Assembly (NCBI GenBank): GCA_947002045.1
Contig: CAMQJB010000037.1
Span: 1 to 21,737, forward strand
Reading direction: 5' to 3'
From: an uncultured Collinsella sp.
GTDB taxonomy: Bacteria > Actinomycetota > Coriobacteriia > Coriobacteriales > Coriobacteriaceae
DNA: 21,737 nt
Positions 1 through 5,701 of this stretch are shown piece after piece; the stretch's first letter is position 1, and each line of letters opens with the position of its first letter. Position numbers and translations under genes: made by a program. Below the pieces are notes generated by a model. The model worked only from the letters and a program-made list of their open reading frames with translations, did no database searches and had not been told where the DNA came from.

Positions 1-658
1 CGACCAGGGTAACGGTGAAGACCATAATCGGAGCGATGCAGTTACGCAGAACATGCTTGATCAGAATCCACGGAGCCTTGGCGCCGGACACGATGACCGC
101 GCGGACATAGTCCTCACCGTACTCGGACACGATGTTGGCGCGCACGATACGGGCGATCTGCGGGGTGTACATAAAGCCGATCGCAAAGATGATCGACGGC
201 ACGGAATTGCCCAGGATGGAAACGAAAACGGCTGCGAGGGCGATACCCGGGATGGACATGATGATGTCCAGGATACGCATGATCGCCTCAGAGATAGACT
301 TGCGCGAAACCGCTGCAAGAGCGCCGACAACGGAACCACAGACCAAAGCCATGGCGGTAGCACCAAAGCCGATAATCAGCGAGTAACGTCCGCCGTAGAG
401 CATGCGCGAAAGGATGTCGCGGCCCTTGTCGTCGGTACCGAAGATAAACCCGTTGCCGGGAGCCTGGCGAGCCGTAAAGATCTCAACCGGACTATAGGGG
501 GCAAGCAGAGGAGCAAGGATCGCAGTCAGGGCGACCAGCACCAGCACGACGGCGGCAATCTTAGAAGACAGCGTCATCTTCTTCCAGCCACCGAGCTTGA
601 GCCCCTTGGAGGCAGCCTTCTCGAGCTGCTCGGTTTGCTTCTCTCGAATCTTTACCAT
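1..658 (-). CDS. Peptide/nickel-type ABC transporter permease, DppC/OppC family (3' part outside window)
   Basis: Inner-membrane permease subunit of a binding-protein-dependent importer for peptides or related solutes. The ATG at 658-656 has AGGACGG at 667-673, 8 nt upstream, lying in the end of the preceding permease gene; only 3 nt separate the two genes. The visible 219 residues start with a basic cytoplasmic segment, then a membrane helix (about 33-53) and the family signature FGTDDKGRDILSR (73-85). Further helices follow. The cytoplasmic EAA loop, which contacts the ATPase, is seen as EYGEDYVRAVIVSGAKAPW and the following HVLRNCIAP. The C-terminal part, perhaps 60-80 residues judging from the family, runs off the left edge. 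The ATPase genes (D and F type) are expected further left but are not visible. The family is clear; the substrate (oligopeptide, dipeptide or nickel) cannot be told. Confidence 0.95.
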   Translation of the reverse strand, partial: MVKIREKQTEQLEKAASKGLKLGGWKKMTLSSKIAAVVLVLVALTAILAPLLAPYSPVEIFTARQAPGNGFIFGTDDKGRDILSRMLYGGRYSLIIGFGATAMALVCGSVVGALAAVSRKSISEAIMRILDIIMSIPGIALAAVFVSILGNSVPSIIFAIGFMYTPQIARIVRANIVSEYGEDYVRAVIVSGAKAPWILIKHVLRNCIAPIMVFTVTLV

Positions 659-661
659 AAT

Positions 662-1618
662 CTACACCGTCCTGATGCGCGGGTTGATGAGCAGGTAGAG
701 CATGTCAACCACGATGTTGATGATGATGAAGGCAAGAGCAACGACGATAACGACGCCCTGAACCAGGTTCGCCTCGTTGCCCTGAACGCCCTGCAGAATC
801 GCGGTGCCCATGCCGGGGAGGTTGAAGATAACCTCGATGACGACGGCGCCGCCCATGAGGTAACCGATCTTAAGACCGAGGGTGGTGACCGGGGTGATCA
901 GCGCATTGCGAAGAACGTTGATGCCGACGACGACCTTCTCGGGAACGCCGGCGCCGCGAGCCATACGGACATAGTCCTTGTCGAGCTCCTCGACCATGGC
1001 GGTACGCACGATACGAGTCATCTGGCCCGTCAGCGGAAATGCCAAGGCGATAGCGGGCATGATCATACGTCCCAGATAGCCAACCGGATTCGTGGTGAAG
1101 TGAGGCAGAGCGCCCGATGCCGGGAGCACCTTAAGGTAGGAAGAGAACAGCAGGATCAACAGAACGGCAAGCCAGAACGACGGGGTTGCCAAGCCGGCGA
1201 TGGAAAAGACGCGGATCACTTGGTCCGGCCATTTGTCGCGATACAGTGCCGCGATGACGCCGAGCAAAAACGAAACAACCGCACCGATGGCAAGGCCGAT
1301 GAAGGTCAGCTGCATCGTGACGGGCAGGGCCGTGGAGATGCGCTTGGCAACGGAGTTGCGAGCAGCACCATAGGTGCCCATATCGCCATGGATCAGATCG
1401 CCCATATAGCGCACGTAGCGCACGGGCCAGGGGTCGTCCAGACCATACTTCTCATGGTACTCGGCAACCGCCTCGGGCGAGGCGCCGTCACCCAACGCCG
1501 TGTAGGCGGGGTCGGTCTTGGAGAACGACATAAGGAAGAACACCAGGACGGTGACGCCCAATGCCATGATCGGCAGCGCCACAAGACGCCTTCCAATCAA
1601 ACGTAGCAAGTTGTTCAC
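662..1618 (-). CDS. Peptide/nickel-type ABC transporter permease, DppB/OppB family
   Basis: First transmembrane subunit of the same importer. I chose the GTG at 1618-1616 (318 aa), because AGGGGAG sits 5 nt before it at 1624-1630. The in-frame ATG at 1651 would add 11 residues encoded by the Shine-Dalgarno region itself and has no site of its own. The protein shows a first membrane helix (about 9-32), the OppB-type periplasmic signature YGLDDPWPVRYVRYMGDL followed by HGDMGTY, five further helices and the EAA loop (EELDKDYVRMARGAGVPE, then LRNALITP). Length is typical for the family. The stop codon is 3 nt before the next permease, so the two are surely co-transcribed and likely translationally coupled. 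It lies downstream of the binding-protein gene across a 157-nt hairpin-rich gap. Confidence 0.95.
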   Translation of the reverse strand: MNNLLRLIGRRLVALPIMALGVTVLVFFLMSFSKTDPAYTALGDGASPEAVAEYHEKYGLDDPWPVRYVRYMGDLIHGDMGTYGAARNSVAKRISTALPVTMQLTFIGLAIGAVVSFLLGVIAALYRDKWPDQVIRVFSIAGLATPSFWLAVLLILLFSSYLKVLPASGALPHFTTNPVGYLGRMIMPAIALAFPLTGQMTRIVRTAMVEELDKDYVRMARGAGVPEKVVVGINVLRNALITPVTTLGLKIGYLMGGAVVIEVIFNLPGMGTAILQGVQGNEANLVQGVVIVVALAFIIINIVVDMLYLLINPRIRTV

Positions 1619-1623
1619 GTTCT

Positions 1624-1630
1624 CTCCCCT
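1624..1630 (-). promoter_or_regulatory. Shine-Dalgarno site that decides the OppB-type permease start
   Basis: AGGGGAG on the minus strand, 5 nt before the GTG at 1618. It favours GTG over the upstream ATG at 1651. Confidence 0.75.
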
Positions 1631-1658
1631 TTCTTTTGTCGGTAGGACCAACTGGTAT

Positions 1659-1676
1659 ATGAGTACGGATACTCAT
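1659..1676 (-). repeat. Hairpin 3 in the gap between binding protein and permease genes
   Basis: Perfect 7-bp inverted repeat ATGAGTA / TACTCAT with a 4-nt loop, 40 nt before the permease start. It could be an mRNA-processing or stability element, or chance. Confidence 0.5.
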
Positions 1677-1679
1677 TAC

Positions 1680-1713
1680 AAGACCCGAGCGACATCGTTG
1701 CCGCCCGGGTCTT
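1680..1713 (-). terminator. Hairpin 2: candidate partial terminator or mRNA-stabilising stem after the binding-protein gene
   Basis: Perfect 8-bp arms AAGACCCG (1680-1687) and CGGGTCTT (1706-1713) around an 18-nt loop. On the minus strand no clear U-run follows, so full intrinsic termination is not expected. In binding-protein/permease operons such stems commonly protect the upstream mRNA and lower downstream expression; applying that here is inference. Confidence 0.5.
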
Positions 1714-1760
1714 TGTTTCAACTATGAGGATACGGTCACAACGACCGACATCCTGCATAC

Positions 1761-1776
1761 AGACTCAAGCGAGTCT
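1761..1776 (-). repeat. Hairpin 1 at the stop codon of the binding-protein gene
   Basis: Perfect 6-bp inverted repeat AGACTC / GAGTCT with a 4-nt loop. One arm overlaps the TAA stop (1778-1776). It is the first of three stems between this gene and the permease. Confidence 0.45.
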
Positions 1777-3389
1777 TACGCCTTGACGGTCGCAACGCCC
1801 CTGAAGGACATGCTCGTCGTGCCGATGCCCTTGAAGCCATCGAGGGCCTCGCCGTTGGGCGCAGTGGACGGATCGTCCCAGGAAGCGGAGACGGTCTTGA
1901 CGTGGACAACGGGGTACAGAACGGCGTTGTCGGCAATGATGTCAAAGCACTCGTTCCACTTCTTCTGCTGCTCGTCGCCCTCGGCGGCAAGAGCCTCGTC
2001 CATGAGGCCGTGGAGCTTCTGCCACTCAGCGGACTCCTTCCACGGGCAACGGGTCTGCATCCAGACGTTGTCGCCGTACCACCAGTTGAGCAGCAGGTCG
2101 GGGTCGGCGCCGAAGCAGGAAGGATCGCCAGGGGCAAGGAGGATATCGTAGGCCTCGCCGCCGTCGATGGCAGCGTAGGTGGCCGGCGAGGTATCGGTCT
2201 GGATGGTCACATCGAAGCCGAGAGCGTCGAGGTCGTTCTTGACCTGGGCGGCCATGCCCTTAATCTGCTCGTTGTCGGTGGTGCGCAGGGTGATGGCACC
2301 CGGGGTGATGCCAGACTCCTCGATGAGCTTCTTAGCCTTCTTGGCGTCGGTCTTGTACACCGTGGAAGCCTCATGATAGTTGGTGAAGCTCTTGGGCAGG
2401 TAGCAGCTGGCAGCGGTGGCAAGGCCGGCGAAGGTGTTGCTGACCATCTTCTCGGTGTCGAGCGCATACATGACAGCCTGACGGACCTTGACGTTGTTCC
2501 AAGGCTCCTTGGCGACGTTGAACATGATGAAGCGGGTGCCGAAACCCTGAACGTTATCGATCTTGCAGCCGGCGCTCTCGAGCTGGTCGACGGCGTCAGC
2601 GGTAACGAGCTCCATAACGAGCGTGGAGCCCTCCTGCTGAGCGGTAACGCGAGCGGTGGGGTCGGTCAGGATGCTGTACTGGATCTTCTTATCCTCGGCA
2701 GCATACTCACCGTTGTACTCGGGGTTGGGAACCAGGGTGATCTCGGTATCGGAGATAGAGTCGTACATCCAGGGGCCGGAGCCGATCGGCTGCTTGGCGC
2801 GATCCTCCTCGGTCTGGGTGGCCGGGGTAACGCGGATGATGGCAAGACGATCCTTGAGCAGAGAGAAGTTGGGGACCTTGGTCTTGACCGTCACGGTGCT
2901 GGCGTCCTTAGCCTCGATGGACTCGAAGGGCTGGAAGAACGGAGCATAGGTAGCGGAAGCGGCGCAAGCGGTGTAGGAGGCAACGACATCGTCAGCGGTG
3001 ACCTCGGTGCCATCGGAGAACTTGGCGCCCTTGCGGATGGTAACCTCGAAAGTGGTGTCGTCCACAGACTTGGGGTCGTCGGTGGCGAGCTCGTTGAAGG
3101 TGCTGTAGTCGTGGTAATCGATGCCGTAGAGGCCCTCGACGACGTGCCAGTTAGCACCCAGGCCCACAGCGGAGCCGGTGCTGGCGGGGTCGAAGCTGGA
3201 CGGAGCGTAAGCGGAACCAGCGGTGATCACGCCGCCGCCACGGTTGGCGGAATCGGTGGAACCGGAAGCGGAACCCTCGTCGCTAGAGCTGCCACCGCAG
3301 CCGGTGAGACCAAGCCCTGCGACAGCAGCGACGCTGCCGGTGAGGCCGAGGAACGAACGCCTGGACATACCCTTGTTGATGATGGCCAT
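1776..3389 (-). CDS. ABC transporter substrate-binding lipoprotein, peptide/nickel family (SBP_bac_5)
   Basis: Extracytoplasmic solute receptor that delivers ligand to the two permeases downstream. Start ATG at 3389-3387 (537 aa), with AGGAG 5 nt upstream at 3395-3399; an in-frame ATG at 3404 has no such site. The N-terminus carries SRRSFLGLTG (residues 9-18), which resembles a twin-arginine export signal. A hydrophobic stretch and a lipobox LTGC follow, with the lipidated Cys at residue 31, then a Gly/Ser-rich linker. The mature protein has the family hallmarks: YGIDYHDYSTFNELATD near the N-terminus, FEVTIRKGAKFSDGTEVTADDV (family motif of the form lR.g.kFsDGtpvtAdDV) and the region VRQAVMYALDTEKM. 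Length is usual. It is the first gene of the importer operon. Opp, Dpp and nickel receptors cannot be told apart from sequence alone. Confidence 0.95.
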   Translation of the reverse strand: MAIINKGMSRRSFLGLTGSVAAVAGLGLTGCGGSSSDEGSASGSTDSANRGGGVITAGSAYAPSSFDPASTGSAVGLGANWHVVEGLYGIDYHDYSTFNELATDDPKSVDDTTFEVTIRKGAKFSDGTEVTADDVVASYTACAASATYAPFFQPFESIEAKDASTVTVKTKVPNFSLLKDRLAIIRVTPATQTEEDRAKQPIGSGPWMYDSISDTEITLVPNPEYNGEYAAEDKKIQYSILTDPTARVTAQQEGSTLVMELVTADAVDQLESAGCKIDNVQGFGTRFIMFNVAKEPWNNVKVRQAVMYALDTEKMVSNTFAGLATAASCYLPKSFTNYHEASTVYKTDAKKAKKLIEESGITPGAITLRTTDNEQIKGMAAQVKNDLDALGFDVTIQTDTSPATYAAIDGGEAYDILLAPGDPSCFGADPDLLLNWWYGDNVWMQTRCPWKESAEWQKLHGLMDEALAAEGDEQQKKWNECFDIIADNAVLYPVVHVKTVSASWDDPSTAPNGEALDGFKGIGTTSMSFRGVATVKA

Positions 3390-3394
3390 GTCTT

Positions 3395-3399
3395 CTCCT
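3395..3399 (-). promoter_or_regulatory. Shine-Dalgarno site that decides the binding-protein start
   Basis: AGGAG on the minus strand, 5 nt before the ATG at 3389. It excludes the longer reading frame starting at 3404. Confidence 0.75.
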
Positions 3400-3458
3400 A
3401 TCAATAGAGAATCTTACCCGGGAGCACCTAGACTTGCCCCCGCGCAACTTGCGGACGA

Positions 3459-3486
3459 TATATACCTTACCTACCGACAAACCCAA
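3459..3486 (-). promoter_or_regulatory. Alternative candidate promoter for the importer operon
   Basis: Minus-strand TTGGGT (3481-3486) and TATATA (3459-3464) with a 16-bp spacer. The -35 match is weak. It would give a leader of about 60 nt. Confidence 0.25.
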
Positions 3487-3525
3487 CTTGGGTGCCGCGC
3501 TCGGCGACCGATACATACATACGCT

Positions 3526-3548
3526 TGAACGGTATTTACTACCGTTCA
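3526..3548. promoter_or_regulatory. Candidate operator: 9-bp dyad overlapping the -10 region
   Basis: Perfect dyad TGAACGGTA / TACCGTTCA with a 5-nt centre. Its centre and right arm cover the -10 of the promoter proposed at 3536-3564, a usual place for repressor binding. No regulator gene is visible in the window, so the binding protein is unknown. Confidence 0.4.
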
Positions 3549-3564
3549 CCGAATTCATTGACAA
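3536..3564 (-). promoter_or_regulatory. Candidate main promoter of the importer operon
   Basis: Minus-strand TTGTCA (3559-3564, 5 of 6 to consensus) and TAGTAA (3536-3541, weak) with a 17-bp spacer. It would start transcription near 3529 and give a leader of about 140 nt. The overlap with the dyad at 3526-3548 suggests control. Confidence 0.35.
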
Positions 3565-3706
3565 ACGATTCGACAGACAGTATGTATCGGCGAGGTGAGA
3601 TATCAGTCTTCGTCAACCCGCAGGATAGCAGGGTTATTCACCATGGCTAGTCAAACGTTTTAGCGTTAATAAAACCCGAAATCAGCAGGTAATCGCCGCG
3701 AAATAA

Positions 3707-3729
3707 ATGATTGAAAATCAGCCAATCAT
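3707..3729 (-). terminator. Weak stem-loop after uvrC
   Basis: Arms ATGATTG / CAATCAT (7 bp, AT-rich) with a 9-nt loop, 25-47 nt past the uvrC stop. On the minus strand it is followed by TTATTTC. It is the only terminator-like stem I see for the ybaK-murJ-uvrC operon, and it is weak. Confidence 0.3.
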
Positions 3730-3754
3730 GTATATCAGTTGTTTAGAAGCGCGT

Positions 3755-5701
3755 TTAGTTTTCGGAACGGCTGGCCGATGCCTGGGCGCGCTCGGCATTC
3801 CATGCAACAAGTGCCTCGTGGACCGCTTTGGCGACATCGGCCGGAACGCCTCGAACTTCCGCAATCTCCTGCTCGCTTGCCGCGCGCAAACGCTTCATCG
3901 AGCCAAAATGGCGCATAATGGCACGTTTTCTGGTGGGTCCCACGCCCGGAACGTCGTCAAGCACCGAAACCGTCATAGCCTTATCGCGCAACTCGCGATG
4001 GAACGTAATCGCAAATCGGTGGGATTCATCGCGAACCTGCTTGATCAGATAAAGCGAAGCGGAGCCGGTCGGCAGCACGACGGGGGTCTCGTCCCACGGC
4101 ACGAAAACTTCCTCATCGGCCTTTGCCAAGCCACAAACTGGTATATCGAGGCCAAGCGCCTCAAGTTGCTTAATTGCAGCGGTCAATTGCGGTTTGCCGC
4201 CATCGACAACGAGCAAATCGGGGCGCGAGCCAAAGCGCTCGTCCGCCATGCGCTCGGGAGCATAGCGACGCCCCAGAACCTCGGACATCGATACGAAGTC
4301 GTTCGCCTCGTCCAATTCGGCCTGAATTTTAAAGCGACGATACTGGCCCTTGTCGGCACGGCCGTTGGTAAATACCACCATCGAAGCGACGGTAAAGGTG
4401 CCGTGCAACGTCGAGATATCGAAGCACTCGATGCGCAACGGCGGCGCAGGCAGCGCCAGCGCGCTTTCGAGCTCCAGGAGCGCCTGATTAGTGCGATCGT
4501 CAGCATACCCCGTGCGCATCATGTAGCGCATGAGGGCATGGCGCGCATTTTTGGAAGCCATATCGAGCAGGCGGTGCTTTTCGCCGCGCTGCGGCCTATG
4601 GAGATGGCAAGAGCGTTCGCGCTTGCCCGCAAGCCACTCCCCCAACGCTTCGGCGTCCTCAAGCTCGACAGAGAGATTGATCTCGGCTGGAATATCAGCC
4701 GTCTCGTCGTAATAGCGCTTAAGAAAGCCCGATTGAAGCTCTTCCTCGTCGACATCCAGGCCTTTATCGAGGATGAACTCACAAGTTCGAACCGTTCGGC
4801 CCTCGCGAACGACAAAGACACAGGCGGCAGAGATAGTCTCTTCGCGATAGAAGCCGATGACGTCGATATCGACGCTCGATGGAAAAACGACCTGTTGGCG
4901 ATCGTCCAGGCCCCTAATGACTTCCAGGCGACGCTTGACGCGCGCCGCACGCTCAAAATCGAGCGTCTCGGCTGCCTCCGTCATCTCGAACGTAAGCTCG
5001 TCAACGACATCCTTGCGATGGCCCGACAAGAAACGTTCGACACGTTTGACGTTCTTGGCATAGTCGGCAGGGGAAATCGCGCCGATGCATGCGCCCGGCC
5101 CGCGCCCGACATGGTAGTCAAAGCAGGGACGCCCGTTTTGCGCGCAAATCATATTGACGATGTCTTCTTCGCCCTTATGAGATTCGACGATGCGGCGGCA
5201 GCGGCGCCATTCCGCACAGGATGCCGAGCAAATAGGAATAACCTTGCGTAGCGTATCGATGGTCTCACGCGCCGCACGGCTATCGGTATAGGGGCCAAAA
5301 TAGCGCGTTCCCGGTTTATGACGCTCTCGCGTGTATTTAATAGCCGGAAACAAGTCGCTCTTGGTAATGGCGATAAAGGGATAGCTTTTATCGTCTTTGA
5401 GATCGACGTTAAAGTACGGATGGTACTGGCCAATCAGATTGCGCTCGAGCACCAATGCCTCGTGCTCGGTCTCCACCACGATATAGTCGAAGCTCGCCAC
5501 CAGCTGCATCATGAGCGGGATCTTTTGACGCTCGTCCTGCAGCGTCACGTATTGACGCATACGGGCACGCAGGTTTTTTGCCTTGCCCACATAGATGACA
5601 TCACCCTTGGCATCTTTCCAAAGGTAGCAGCCGGGTTGCGTGGGAACGCGCGAAACCTGCTCGGCAAGTGTTGGAATGTTGTCGTGACCTGCCACGCGCA
5701 C
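3755..5701 (-). CDS. uvrC: UvrABC excinuclease subunit C
   Basis: Makes the two incisions in nucleotide excision repair after UvrB has been loaded on damage. 648 aa. The N-terminal GIY-YIG nuclease (about 20-100) shows PGCY at 23-26, YVGKAKNL at 37-44 and the helix EALVLERNLI with the probable catalytic Glu86. A cysteine region follows (158-205), then the UVR motif that pairs with UvrB (around ELTFEMTEAAETLDFERAAR). The RNase H-like nuclease shows CFDISTLHG, LLVVDGGKPQL and ESHRFAITFHR; two helix-hairpin-helix motifs end the protein (DDVPGVGPTRKRAIMRHFG and EIAEVRGVP). The cysteine region is odd: about 24 extra residues, with Gly201 where E. coli has one of its four cluster cysteines. The start is a GTG directly after the murJ TAG, so translation is likely coupled. 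Last gene of ybaK-murJ-uvrC. Confidence 0.97.
   Translation of the reverse strand: MRVAGHDNIPTLAEQVSRVPTQPGCYLWKDAKGDVIYVGKAKNLRARMRQYVTLQDERQKIPLMMQLVASFDYIVVETEHEALVLERNLIGQYHPYFNVDLKDDKSYPFIAITKSDLFPAIKYTRERHKPGTRYFGPYTDSRAARETIDTLRKVIPICSASCAEWRRCRRIVESHKGEEDIVNMICAQNGRPCFDYHVGRGPGACIGAISPADYAKNVKRVERFLSGHRKDVVDELTFEMTEAAETLDFERAARVKRRLEVIRGLDDRQQVVFPSSVDIDVIGFYREETISAACVFVVREGRTVRTCEFILDKGLDVDEEELQSGFLKRYYDETADIPAEINLSVELEDAEALGEWLAGKRERSCHLHRPQRGEKHRLLDMASKNARHALMRYMMRTGYADDRTNQALLELESALALPAPPLRIECFDISTLHGTFTVASMVVFTNGRADKGQYRRFKIQAELDEANDFVSMSEVLGRRYAPERMADERFGSRPDLLVVDGGKPQLTAAIKQLEALGLDIPVCGLAKADEEVFVPWDETPVVLPTGSASLYLIKQVRDESHRFAITFHRELRDKAMTVSVLDDVPGVGPTRKRAIMRHFGSMKRLRAASEQEIAEVRGVPADVAKAVHEALVAWNAERAQASASRSEN

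Larger units (their letters stand above)
3508..3590. repeat. Outer inverted repeat enclosing the candidate importer promoter
   Basis: Perfect 11-bp arms CCGATACATAC (3508-3518) and GTATGTATCGG (3580-3590), separated by 61 nt that contain a second, tighter dyad and a promoter-like pair. It may be a pair of regulator half-sites or a leader RNA fold. Confidence 0.6.
3390..3754. other. 365-bp intergenic region between uvrC and the importer operon
   Basis: No credible gene is seen. The region is noticeably AT-richer than its flanks and should hold the uvrC 3' end and the importer promoter. It contains nested inverted repeats (3508-3590), two candidate minus-strand promoters (3536-3564 and 3459-3486) and a weak stem (3707-3729) after uvrC. 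Confidence 0.8.

Noticed and set aside
53..1606. 517-codon open frame on the plus strand
   Set aside because: It is antisense to two clear ABC permease genes. Its translation is rich in Asp, His, Arg and Gln without any fold-like pattern. It arises from strong GC bias at third codon positions.
1902..3407. 501-codon open frame antisense to the binding-protein gene
   Set aside because: Low-complexity Gly/Val/Leu-rich translation, no ribosome site, and full overlap with a well-supported gene.
3707..5251. 514-codon open frame antisense to uvrC
   Set aside because: No family-like motifs; uvrC on the other strand has catalytic motifs throughout.
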